Origin: Flavobacterium lindanitolerans
Lineage (GTDB): Bacteria; Bacteroidota; Bacteroidia; Flavobacteriales; Flavobacteriaceae
Length of the DNA stretch: 64,000 nucleotides
Reading direction: 5' to 3'
NCBI RefSeq assembly: GCF_002846575.1
Contig: NZ_PJND01000007.1
Location: 1,612,001 to 1,676,000, forward strand
The notes under the pieces were generated by a model. It made no database searches. It worked only from the letters and a program-made list of their open reading frames with translations, and had not been told where the DNA came from. The position numbers and the translations under genes were made by a program. The first letter of the stretch is position 1, and each line of letters begins with the position of its first letter. Of the stretch, positions 35,099 to 43,095 are shown one piece after another.

Positions 35099-35128
35099 CA
35101 AAAATAATTTTTTTACTGAAATAGTCAA
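35099..35128 (-). promoter_or_regulatory. Promoter of the DUF2795 gene
   Basis: On the minus strand TTG (35128-35126) and TATTTTTG (35106-35099) are 19 bases apart, a full match to the Bacteroidota promoter, about 25 bases before the start codon. Confidence 0.6.
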
Positions 35129-35140
35129 GTAAAATTGTAT

Positions 35141-35260
35141 TTATTTTAAAAAAGTCAAGAACGTTTTTTCTGGCTTCCAGACCGGATTATGCGGTTTCGG
35201 ATTTTTATCCTGTTTTTTAACCGCTATTGCCTTCTGACGTTTCGATTCAGCTCGTTTGGA
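35141..35260 (-). other. In-frame 39-codon extension after the adenosyltransferase stop
   Basis: Directly behind the TAA of the adenosyltransferase gene, in the same frame, 39 sense codons follow to a second TAA. They begin SKRAESKRQKAIAVKKQDKN and end EKTFLTFLK. The composition (basic, then PKPHNPVWKPEK) looks like a real small protein, but there is no ATG, GTG or usable TTG at its beginning. It could be a small gene that lost its start, for example if TAATG became TAA, or an extension reached by stop-codon readthrough. I do not know the family. Confidence 0.45.
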
Positions 35261-35833
35261 TTACTGCTTTTCAGGAATCCATTTTACCTCATCGGCCTTA
35301 AGGTCGTAGGACAACTTTCGTGCCAGTACAAAAAGGTAGTCAGAAAGTCGGTTTAAGTACTTAATTACAAGTTCATCTGTAGGTTCCTGCTCGTTTAAAT
35401 GGACTGAAAGTCGTTCTGCACGACGGCAAACACAGCGTGCAATGTGACAATATGACACGGTTGTATGTCCGCCAGGCAGTACGAAATGCGTCATGGGTGG
35501 CAGAGCGCTTTCCATGTCATCAATTTCATTTTCAAGCAATTCAATGTCGGCCTCGGTTATTTTTGGAATATTTAGTCTTGGTTTCCCGTTTTTTAGAATT
35601 TCTTTTTCAGGCGGTGTAGCCAAAATGGCACCAACAGTAAATAATCTGTCCTGAATCCGAATTAAAATATCTTTATAGTGGCTGTTTATTTCCTGGTCAC
35701 GTATCAGCCCGATGTAGGAATTAAGCTCATCGACAGTGCCATAACTTTCGATTCGGATATGGTGTTTAGGAACCCTGTCGCCTCCAAAAAGGGCTGTAGT
35801 GCCCTTATCTCCGGTTTTTGTATATACTTTCAT
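35261..35833 (-). CDS. Cob(I)yrinic acid a,c-diamide adenosyltransferase (PduO type)
   Basis: A 190-residue ATP:corrinoid adenosyltransferase that makes adenosylcobalamin. The true start is ATG at 35,833, giving MKVYTKTGDKGTTALFGGDR, the phosphate-binding N-terminal motif of the PduO/MMAB family. A further start codon upstream would add 20 residues before it. Other family positions are SYGTVDELNSYIG near residue 31 and CRRAERLSVHLNE near 135. There are no other cobalamin biosynthesis genes here; it likely serves salvage or a B12-dependent mutase elsewhere. Confidence 0.92.
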   Translation of the reverse strand: MKVYTKTGDKGTTALFGGDRVPKHHIRIESYGTVDELNSYIGLIRDQEINSHYKDILIRIQDRLFTVGAILATPPEKEILKNGKPRLNIPKITEADIELLENEIDDMESALPPMTHFVLPGGHTTVSYCHIARCVCRRAERLSVHLNEQEPTDELVIKYLNRLSDYLFVLARKLSYDLKADEVKWIPEKQ

Positions 35834-35905
35834 TGTTTTGCAATTTTTTAAATTTCTGTAAAGCACAGTCCAATAACCTGAACTGCAAATCATACTGAAG
35901 AAAAG

Positions 35906-36589
35906 TTATTTGTTTGGTTTGTCACTTTCTACGATGCCGTCGCGAAGTCGTATGATTCTGTGGGCATAGGCGGCAATATCTTCTTCGTGAGTAACCAGAA
36001 TTACTGTGTTTCCATTGGCATGGATTTCATTGAAAAGATTCATGATTTCTACAGAAGTCTTACTGTCAAGATTTCCTGTTGGTTCATCCGCTAAGATAAT
36101 AGATGGTCTGTTGACTAAGGCTCTTGCCACAGCAACACGCTGTCTTTGCCCTCCCGAAAGCTGATTCGGTTCATGGTCCATCCTGTCTTTTAATCCTACC
36201 TGATTTAAGACTTCTTCAGCCCTTGCAGAACGTTCCGATTTGGAGTATCCGGCATAAATCATAGGTAAGGCCACATTATTAAGAGCAGTTGTTCGGGGCA
36301 GAAGGTTGAACGTTTGGAAAACAAATCCTATTTCCTTGTTACGGATTTCCGCCAGATTGTCATCACTCATCTGGCTTACATCTTTTCCGTTCAAAATATA
36401 TTGCCCTGATGTTGGAGTATCAAGACAGCCCAGAATATTCATTAAAGTAGATTTTCCGGAACCGGAAGGTCCCATTAACGCAACATATTCTCCTTTATTG
36501 ATGTTAAGGTCAATTCCTTTTAAAACATGGATGATTTCATTTCCAAGTACAAAGTCTCTTTTTATATTGGTTATCTTGATTAATGACAT
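35906..36589 (-). CDS. ABC transporter ATP-binding protein (LolD/MacB type)
   Basis: A 227-residue ATPase starting at ATG 36,589 ([16 protein letters not shown]); 17 more upstream codons are open but unlikely. It shows Walker [10 protein letters not shown] near residue 42, Q-loop [10 protein letters not shown], signature [16 protein letters not shown] near 143 and Walker [13 protein letters not shown] near 163. This is the LolD/MacB subgroup, which powers lipoprotein release or macrolide and peptide export. The permease partner is not adjacent, so the pairing must be elsewhere. Confidence 0.92.
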   Translation of the reverse strand: MSLIKITNIKRDFVLGNEIIHVLKGIDLNINKGEYVALMGPSGSGKSTLMNILGCLDTPTSGQYILNGKDVSQMSDDNLAEIRNKEIGFVFQTFNLLPRTTALNNVALPMIYAGYSKSERSARAEEVLNQVGLKDRMDHEPNQLSGGQRQRVAVARALVNRPSIILADEPTGNLDSKTSVEIMNLFNEIHANGNTVILVTHEEDIAAYAHRIIRLRDGIVESDKPNK

Positions 36590-36774
36590 AGCTTTAATTT
36601 GAGCCCTAAAAGTAATGAATTTTTGCAAAAGCGAATTCATTTTAAGATTTTAAGACGAAATTAATAATTCTGACCTTTTGTATTAAATTAATCATAATAT
36701 TTTAACTAAAAATGTGTAAATAATTTTTTATAACTAAATTTATGTAAACCAATTTTTAATTAAAACCACCAATT

Positions 36775-37455
36775 ATGAAAAGGATTAATCTATTTTTAGG
36801 AAGTGCAATTATTGCAGTTGCTTTTGCCTCATGTAAAAGCGAAAATGAAAAGCAGGCTGAAAAAACAGTAGATGCTTATGAGAAATATGTAGATTCTGTA
36901 ACCAATGTTGCTGTTGCCGATGCGAAAGCAAACTGGCAATCGATAGAGGTTTCTTATAACCAGAAAACAGCCGATGCCGAAGCTGCACTTGCAGAAATGA
37001 AAGACAAGGCAAATGCTGAAGCCAGACTTGAAAAGTCAAAAGCAAAATATGCCGGTTTAAAATCAAAATTAGAGGCTGAAGCACAAGCCGAAAAAGAAGC
37101 CCAGGCCGCAAATCCTGCCAACAGAAAACAGTTGTTGAGAGATGCTTATTTTGGAGCCGGAAAAATAGGCGAAGACATGGATTTTTCATGGGTAAACAAG
37201 GACAATATCCTGAGAGTGTATAATGATTTTTACAATGAGTTTGATAAAAATAAGGATACGTATTCAAGAGAAGATTTCGATGAAATAAAGGCAATGTATG
37301 AGGCTTTGGATGCTCATAAGAATAAAGTTGAAAAAGAAGGACTTTCTTCTAAAGACAATTTGAAAATTGCCGAGTTGAAATTCAAATTTGCTCCAAAATT
37401 CAAATGGGAAAGAATGGGGGCGAAAGCAGAAGAAAATAAAAAAGCAAAGGAATAA
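36775..37455 (+). CDS. Coiled-coil lipoprotein
   Basis: A 226-residue lipoprotein; AIIAVAFASCKSEN gives lipidation at C20. Most of the mature part is an alanine-, lysine- and glutamate-rich helix, likely a coiled coil (about residues 25-125, for example ADAEAALAEMKDKANAEARL). A more compact C-terminal region follows (IGEDMDFSWVNKDNILRVY). It probably anchors in the outer or inner membrane and spans the periplasm. Not assigned to a family. Confidence 0.72.
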   Translation: MKRINLFLGSAIIAVAFASCKSENEKQAEKTVDAYEKYVDSVTNVAVADAKANWQSIEVSYNQKTADAEAALAEMKDKANAEARLEKSKAKYAGLKSKLEAEAQAEKEAQAANPANRKQLLRDAYFGAGKIGEDMDFSWVNKDNILRVYNDFYNEFDKNKDTYSREDFDEIKAMYEALDAHKNKVEKEGLSSKDNLKIAELKFKFAPKFKWERMGAKAEENKKAKE

Positions 37456-37482
37456 TCACATTTAGATTGGTTTGAGTTAGGT

Positions 37483-37512
37483 ATGGCTGTTCGTTTAGAA
37501 CAGCCATTTTTA
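37483..37512 (+). terminator. Intrinsic terminator after the coiled-coil lipoprotein
   Basis: ATGGCTGTTC (37483-37492) pairs perfectly with GAACAGCCAT (37498-37507) around a five-base loop, followed by TTTTA. Confidence 0.9.
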
Positions 37513-37601
37513 TTTGTGATAGCTTTAACTGACGATTAACAGGTTGAAAATTAAATATTTGGTAAATTTATGTAATGTCTAACCAATAAATAATAGAAAC
37601 C

Positions 37602-37853
37602 ATGCCGAACAAAAGCCCAGGTCCGCAAATTAAAGATAAGGACCAATATGAAGCATTGCGTGACAAAGGTTATAGCAAAGAAAAGTCTGCCCGGATAGCA
37701 AACAGCAAAGGTGCCGAAAAAAGAGGAGGCCATGCTAAAAAATATGAAGACCAGTCAAAAAAAGAAATCTATGCCGAAGCTAAAAAAGTAGGAATCGAAG
37801 GCCGTTCAAAAATGACCAAAGGCGAACTGATTAAGGCGTTACGAAGGAATTAA
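37602..37853 (+). CDS. Small basic DUF7218/Rho_N-like protein
   Basis: An 83-residue basic protein. The first half (IKDKDQYEALRDKGYSKEKS then ARIANSKGAEKRGGHAKKY) matches the small DUF7218-type proteins. The second half, KKEIYAEAKKVGIEGRSKMT followed by KGELIKALRRN, resembles a Rho N-terminal or SAP-like helix-extended-loop-helix nucleic-acid-binding domain. A role in nucleic-acid binding under stress is inferred from relatives. The stop region overlaps the convergent methyltransferase gene by four bases. Confidence 0.78.
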   Translation: MPNKSPGPQIKDKDQYEALRDKGYSKEKSARIANSKGAEKRGGHAKKYEDQSKKEIYAEAKKVGIEGRSKMTKGELIKALRRN

Positions 37854-38677
37854 GGCAATAAGCCCCATAATTTACGCAAGCCCAGTATGCTGTTCAGGAA
37901 AAAAGAATTTGAGGTGCGAAGTATGAAATGTTCTTTCTCCTGTTCTCTCCTAAAAAAAACAAGACCCCATTGGAATGTGTCAATTGTGACAGTAACCTTT
38001 GGGTGTTTTTTTATGATTTCCCAGGCTTCTTCCATATCTGCCGACCAATGAATGTCATCAAAAATCCAGACAGTTTCGTTATGCGCGGTTGATAATAGTG
38101 AATCAAAATACTGCAATGTGGCTATTTTGGAATGATTTCCGTCAAAATAAATGAAGTCATAGGAGTCTGACTTTTCGGTTTCCAAATACGATTCAAATTT
38201 GCTGACAACAGAATCAATGCCCAAATCAAATTTATCAAATTGCTGTCGGGCAATTTTTGCGGTTTCAGGACAACCTTCTAAACTTGTGATTTGTGCTTTT
38301 GGATTTCCAAAAGCCAAAGCAGAAGTGGCCAGACCAAGCGAGGTGCCTATTTCCAAAATAGTTTTAGGCTCGAAATAGTTTACAATCCGAAACAAAAGTC
38401 GGGCATCTTTTCCGGATATTCCCGCGTTTTGAGCTATCTTGTTTATCGCCCGTGTGTTGGATTTGAAAACTCTTGAACCGGCTCCGAAATCAGTAACTTC
38501 AATCGTGTTTTTGTTTTGCAGTAACGATTCGCGATATTTTTTTAAAAGAGTATATTCTGTATATTCATTTTTATCATAAAAGCATTTACGGAGCAAATCA
38601 AACACAAACGGTGAATGCACACCGTGGGAATTGTTTGAATTCCATAGAAATTTCAGATATGATTTCAGAAGATGCAT
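37850..38677 (-). CDS. SAM-dependent methyltransferase (class I)
   Basis: A 275-residue methyltransferase. Motif I is TILEIGTSLGLATSALA near residue 105, the acidic SAM ligand is in ITSLEGCPE, and FIYFDGNHSK near 175 and WIFDDIHWSADMEEAW near 200 resemble the catechol O-methyltransferase-like Methyltransf_24 family. An N-terminal 90-residue helical region precedes the fold. Substrate unknown. It lies ten bases after the ABC-F gene on the same strand and is probably co-transcribed with it. Confidence 0.85.
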   Translation of the reverse strand: MHLLKSYLKFLWNSNNSHGVHSPFVFDLLRKCFYDKNEYTEYTLLKKYRESLLQNKNTIEVTDFGAGSRVFKSNTRAINKIAQNAGISGKDARLLFRIVNYFEPKTILEIGTSLGLATSALAFGNPKAQITSLEGCPETAKIARQQFDKFDLGIDSVVSKFESYLETEKSDSYDFIYFDGNHSKIATLQYFDSLLSTAHNETVWIFDDIHWSADMEEAWEIIKKHPKVTVTIDTFQWGLVFFRREQEKEHFILRTSNSFFLNSILGLRKLWGLLP

Positions 38678-38687
38678 GTTGTTTTAA

Positions 38688-40547
38688 TTATTCTTCCATC
38701 TTGGCAGAAAGTTCAAACCAACGTTCTTCTTTCGCTTCGATTTTTAGAATGATGCCCTGAAGCTCATTGGCTTTTTTCTCAATATCGGCATCGGCAACCT
38801 TTCCATCAGAAAATAGCTGTTCGATTTTTGCTTTCTCAATTTCCAGATCCTTGATTTCGCGTTCAATTTTCTGATATTCTTTCTGTTCGTTAAAAGAAAG
38901 ACCGGAAGAAACATTTTGCTGTTTCCAATTGTTTTTTTCTTTAACGGTTTCTTCTTTAACGGGCTCAACGCTATCTTCATAAGCACGGAAATCAGAATAG
39001 TTGCCCGGGAAATTTTCAATAACGCCTTCGCCGCGGAAAACAAACAAATGGTCTACGATTTTATCCATAAAATAACGGTCGTGCGAAACAACCAGCAAAC
39101 AACCCGGATAATCCAGAAGGAAACTTTCGAGTACGTTTAAAGTCACGATATCCAAATCATTGGTTGGCTCATCCAGAATTAAAAAGTTCGGATTCTGAAT
39201 CAATACCGTACAAAGGTAAAGCCGTTTCAGCTCGCCACCGCTCAATTTTTCTACATAGTCGTATTGCTTTTTATTGTCAAAAAGGAAACGTTCGAGCAAT
39301 TGTGAAGCCGAAATAATCTTGCCTTTTGTTAACGGAATATATTCGCCAAATTCCTTGATAACATCGATTACACGCTGGCCGGGTTTAGGATTAATCCCAC
39401 TTTGTGTGTAATATCCTATCTTAATTGTGTCTCCTACGACTACTTTTCCGGAATCTAAAGGAATAGTTCCGGTCAGTACATTCAGGAAAGATGATTTACC
39501 TGTTCCGTTTTTACCAATAATCCCGATTCGTTCACCACGCTGGAAATCGAAGCTGAAATTGTCCAGAATAATTTTGTCTCCAAAATGTTTTGTGACCTTA
39601 TGGAGTTCAATAATCTTGCTTCCCATACGCTCCATGTTGATTTCAAGTTCAACCTGGTTTTCCTTACGGCGACTTTCAGCCTTTTGTTTGATAACATAAA
39701 AGTCATCCTGACGCGATTTGGATTTGGTAGTTCGGGCTTTGGGCTGCCTGCGCATCCATTCCAATTCTTTTTTGAAAAGGTTTTGCGCCTTGTCTATACT
39801 TGAGTTTTCGGAAGCAATCCGCTCTTCTTTCTTCGCCAGATAATAAGAATAATTGCCTTTATATTGGTATAGCTTTCCATTGTCAAGCTCTATGATTTCG
39901 TTGCATACGCGTTCCAGAAAAAAACGGTCGTGCGTCACCATAAACAAGGTAATGTTTTCTTTGGCAAAATAACTTTCCAGCCATTCAATCATTTCCAAAT
40001 CTAGATGGTTGGTGGGTTCGTCCAGAATCAGCAGGTCGGGACGGTTGATGAGGACGATAGCCAATGAAAGACGCTTTTTTTGTCCTCCGGAAAGATTTTT
40101 AACTTTCAGCTTAAAATTTTCCAGTTTTAACTTAAACAGTATTTGCTTAAACTGTGTTTCAAAATCCCATGCGTTGAATTGGTCCATGCGGTCAAAAGCT
40201 TTTTGGTAAGCTTCTTCATCTTCGGGATTCTCTAACGCTTTTTCATATTGGTGAATTACGTCCAAAACTTCATTATCAGATGCGAAAATACTTTCTTCAA
40301 TGGTCAGTTCGTCCTGAAGATTGTGGTCTTGTGACAGGAAAGCCATCTTGATGTCTTTTCGCATAATGACCTGTCCGGTATCCGGCTCGTCGTCTCCATT
40401 GATAATTCTCATGATGGATGTCTTGCCTGTACCATTTTTAGCAATAAAAGCAATTTTTTGGTCCTTATTGATTCCAAATGAAATGTCCTTGAAGAGTGTA
40501 CGCTCTCCAAAAGATTTTGAGATATTTTCGACTGATAAGTAATTCAC
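38688..40547 (-). CDS. ABC-F family ATPase (Uup-like)
   Basis: A 619-residue ribosome-associated ABC-F protein with two ATPase domains and no membrane part. The first domain has AKNGTGKTS near residue 34, LSGGQKKRLSLA and ILDEPTNHLD. The second has GKNGTGKSS, LSGGELKRLYL and ILDEPTNDLD. A C-terminal coiled coil (about 545-619) marks the Uup subfamily. GTG at 40,547 is chosen because the -7 element at 40,563-40,570 covers the upstream TTG. Such proteins act on translating ribosomes; a role in antibiotic protection is not implied. Confidence 0.93.
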   Translation of the reverse strand: MNYLSVENISKSFGERTLFKDISFGINKDQKIAFIAKNGTGKTSIMRIINGDDEPDTGQVIMRKDIKMAFLSQDHNLQDELTIEESIFASDNEVLDVIHQYEKALENPEDEEAYQKAFDRMDQFNAWDFETQFKQILFKLKLENFKLKVKNLSGGQKKRLSLAIVLINRPDLLILDEPTNHLDLEMIEWLESYFAKENITLFMVTHDRFFLERVCNEIIELDNGKLYQYKGNYSYYLAKKEERIASENSSIDKAQNLFKKELEWMRRQPKARTTKSKSRQDDFYVIKQKAESRRKENQVELEINMERMGSKIIELHKVTKHFGDKIILDNFSFDFQRGERIGIIGKNGTGKSSFLNVLTGTIPLDSGKVVVGDTIKIGYYTQSGINPKPGQRVIDVIKEFGEYIPLTKGKIISASQLLERFLFDNKKQYDYVEKLSGGELKRLYLCTVLIQNPNFLILDEPTNDLDIVTLNVLESFLLDYPGCLLVVSHDRYFMDKIVDHLFVFRGEGVIENFPGNYSDFRAYEDSVEPVKEETVKEKNNWKQQNVSSGLSFNEQKEYQKIEREIKDLEIEKAKIEQLFSDGKVADADIEKKANELQGIILKIEAKEERWFELSAKMEE

Positions 40548-40562
40548 TGTAGAAATTTTTTG

Positions 40563-40570
40563 CAAAAGTA
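40563..40570 (-). promoter_or_regulatory. -7 element of the ABC-F gene
   Basis: TACTTTTG on the minus strand is a perfect TAnnTTTG match. No TTG lies 17-23 bases upstream. It places the mRNA start close to the GTG at 40,547 and rules out the TTG start at 40,565. Confidence 0.5.
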
Positions 40571-40745
40571 ACTTTTTAAAACCAAAATAGAAGCGAAATT
40601 AATTTTCAAGCAAAGACGTAAAGAGAAAACAATTCGGAGTAAACGTTAGCGATTAATCTGTTTAATCATTTAATCTGTGGCTAAAAAAACAAAAGCTATG
40701 AATCGAAGAAAAGCATATCTCCAAATTTGATACATTTATAGAGCA

Positions 40746-41141
40746 ATGGGAAAACAGGAAACTATGGATATAGTAAACGAAATCGACAATTCTTATCTGA
40801 AACAGCCGGAGCCTTTTCGAAGCTGTCTGTTAGCTCTGAAAGATATTATACTTTCACAGGATACTGATATTACCAGTGTGTTGAAATATGGCATGCCTTT
40901 CTTTTGTTATAAAGGAAAAATGCTTTGCTATTTGTGGATACATAAAAAACAAAAGCAGCCTTATATTGGTTTTATGGAAGGGAGATATTTGGATTATCCG
41001 GAACTGGTTGTCGAAAATCGTTCGCGGATTAAAATATTGCTATTCGAGCCCGATCAAGACCTGCCGGTTGAAAAGATTGAAGACATTTTGAAAGGAGCAT
41101 TGGATTTATATAAATCGGGGAAAATAGCGTTAAAGAAGTAG
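40746..41141 (+). CDS. DUF1801 domain protein
   Basis: A 131-residue protein of the YdhG/YjbR-like alpha+beta fold. Characteristic parts are IVNEIDNSYLKQPEPFRSCL near residue 10, SVLKYGMPFFCYKGKMLCYL near 45-64 and QPYIGFMEGRYLDYPELV. DUF1801 proteins are soluble, widespread and of unknown function, some with iron or nucleic-acid links suggested. It is followed 59 bases on by the DUF4833 gene on the same strand. Confidence 0.85.
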   Translation: MGKQETMDIVNEIDNSYLKQPEPFRSCLLALKDIILSQDTDITSVLKYGMPFFCYKGKMLCYLWIHKKQKQPYIGFMEGRYLDYPELVVENRSRIKILLFEPDQDLPVEKIEDILKGALDLYKSGKIALKK

Positions 41142-41200
41142 TTCGGCTATTTAAGGTTGGAAAAACTTTTGTTATATTCGTGAAACCTAAATATTTGGAA

Positions 41201-41716
41201 ATGAAAAAAATATGGTTTTTGCTTTTTGTTTCGTTAAGCATGCAGGCTCAGAAAGGTTATCCCACTCCCACAATAACAGACAATCATTTATTTTATATTC
41301 AGCATAGCAAAAACCACAATACATTTGTTTATGAGGCTAATTTTGATGACAGCAAGTTTGATGATACTGAACCCATAAAAATCCACAGAGTAGCCTACAC
41401 CAAAGGTGGCGTAAAAGAAGAACTTACCAAGATACAGCGAAAATTGGCTTATGGAGTAGATGTACGGAAGCTTAAAGAAAATCATTATGAATTCACTTTG
41501 GTTTCCTATCCGGACAAGAAGCTTTATTTGGAGCTGGGCCCAAAAGACAAACCGCAGGTAAAGACGGTTGTAAATGGTAAAAAAATGATACTGGCCAGGA
41601 TGTATCTTTCTATGGAAGAATCAAAGAGCATAAAGCCAAAGGTTGAATATATTGATTTCTATGGTATCGACCCGGAAACCAAAAAAGAAATAAAAGAACG
41701 TTTTTTTATGAAATAA
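41201..41716 (+). CDS. DUF4833-like secreted protein
   Basis: A 171-residue protein with a signal peptide (MKKIWFLLFVSLSMQAQ). The start ATG at 41,201 is preferred over an upstream in-frame start that would precede the signal. The body reads LFYIQHSKNHNTFVYEANFD and IHRVAYTKGGVKEELTKIQR, typical of the DUF4833 family found in Bacteroidota. The family has no known activity. TATATTCG near 41,173 resembles a -7 element with one mismatch. Confidence 0.75.
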   Translation: MKKIWFLLFVSLSMQAQKGYPTPTITDNHLFYIQHSKNHNTFVYEANFDDSKFDDTEPIKIHRVAYTKGGVKEELTKIQRKLAYGVDVRKLKENHYEFTLVSYPDKKLYLELGPKDKPQVKTVVNGKKMILARMYLSMEESKSIKPKVEYIDFYGIDPETKKEIKERFFMK

Positions 41717-41752
41717 AAAGGGTGGTTAACAGCCTTTGGGAGTATCTTTCCA

Positions 41753-41783
41753 TTGGAGCAATCTAAAAAACTGCTTATATTTG
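41753..41783 (+). promoter_or_regulatory. Promoter of the GT2 gene, almost touching the start codon
   Basis: TTG (41753-41755) and TATATTTG (41776-41783) are spaced 20 bases, a full Bacteroidota promoter. The ATG follows only four bases after the -7 element, so transcription would begin at or next to the start codon and yield a leaderless message. Confidence 0.6.
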
Positions 41784-41787
41784 CTCA

Positions 41788-42948
41788 ATGCAGTTATCCG
41801 TTATCATCCTTAACTACAATGTCCGTTATTTTCTTGAACAATGCCTGTTGAGCGTTCGTGAAGCCATTCGCGGACTCGATGCGGAAATTATTGTGGTAGA
41901 TAATAATTCTCAGGACGATAGTTGCCGGATGGTAAAAGAGCGTTTTCCGGATGTAATCTTAATTGAGAATAAGGAAAATGTCGGTTTCCCTAAAGGAAAT
42001 AATATTGGCGTAGAAAAAGCCAAAGGGAAATATGTATGTATTCTGAATCCCGACACAGTTGTTGCGGAAGATACGTTTACTAAAATTTTGGCTTTTGCCC
42101 AAAGTCAGGCGAATTTAGGAATAATAGGATGCAGGCTGATTGACGGAACGGGTAATTTTTTGCCGGAATCCAAAAGAAGCATCCCAACTCCCTGGATTTC
42201 TTTTACGAAAATATTCGGGCTGTATAAACTGGCACCAACTTCCAATTGGCTGGGACGTTATTATGCAGGTCATTTGCAAGAGAACCAGACAGGCACAACA
42301 GATGTTTTGGTAGGCGCTTTTATGGTTTTGGAAAGAGCGCTTTATAATGAAGTGGGCGGATTTGATGAGAGGTATTTTATGTATGGAGAAGACATTGATT
42401 TTTCCTATACCGTGCTTAAGAATGGAAGGTCGAATTATTATTTTCCTGAAACCAGTATCATCCATTACAAAGGAGAAAGTACGGTAAAAGACGGAACTTA
42501 TATGAAGCGATTCCAACAGGGAATGGAATTGTTTTATGAAAAGAATCTTAAAGCTTCGCCATTTTTTTCGTTGTTTATGAAATTGGGGACGCTTTTCTTT
42601 TCATTTATGAAGACGTTTCAGGGAAAGCCAAAACAAAAATCCAGGCCGGAAAGCTATATTTTTATTTCAGACAATTCTGCGGTCAAGGAAAAATTACAGA
42701 ATAAGCTCAAAAAAAATATACAAATCCAGAAATTTGAAAACCAAAAAGCAGTATTTTCGCAAACGTTTTCGGGTCTGGATCCGGTAGAAATGATTTTAGA
42801 TGCTGATTATCTCACGTTTAAAGAATGCATTTCGATTATGGAAATGTATAAAAACAAAAATCTGACATTTAAGATTCTGCCCCAAAGTTCCAACTTTATT
42901 ATTGGAAGTAACAGCAATAATGAGCGGGGAGAGTTTATCCTGTTTTAA
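41788..42948 (+). CDS. Glycosyltransferase family 2
   Basis: A 386-residue GT-A fold transferase of the rhamnosyl- or mycolyl-like group. The catalytic domain starts at residue 3 (LSVIILNYNVRYFLEQCLL), with DNNSQDDS near 35, NVGFPKGNNIGVEKA near 62, NPDTVVAEDTF near 84 and GGFDERYFMYGEDIDF near 190. The ATG cannot move downstream without losing the fold's first strand. A second domain of about 110 residues follows residue 270. It likely builds a cell-surface glycan. It is not linked to the glycan operon at 8,861. Confidence 0.9.
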   Translation: MQLSVIILNYNVRYFLEQCLLSVREAIRGLDAEIIVVDNNSQDDSCRMVKERFPDVILIENKENVGFPKGNNIGVEKAKGKYVCILNPDTVVAEDTFTKILAFAQSQANLGIIGCRLIDGTGNFLPESKRSIPTPWISFTKIFGLYKLAPTSNWLGRYYAGHLQENQTGTTDVLVGAFMVLERALYNEVGGFDERYFMYGEDIDFSYTVLKNGRSNYYFPETSIIHYKGESTVKDGTYMKRFQQGMELFYEKNLKASPFFSLFMKLGTLFFSFMKTFQGKPKQKSRPESYIFISDNSAVKEKLQNKLKKNIQIQKFENQKAVFSQTFSGLDPVEMILDADYLTFKECISIMEMYKNKNLTFKILPQSSNFIIGSNSNNERGEFILF

Positions 42949-43095
42949 AGAGTATAACAGGAAATTCCGGAGCTGTAGAATGTAAAAAGATGTGTTTAAA
43001 AAAAGTCTTGTAAAATTATATAATTCATGGCATAACCTGAAAATTATCACTAATTTTGCAAGCAGAAAATAAAAATTCACCATTAGGTTAACAAT

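Noticed and set aside
38688..40547. Antibiotic-resistance ABC-F
   Set aside because: The C-terminal coiled coil and overall arrangement fit the housekeeping Uup group better than resistance ABC-F proteins.
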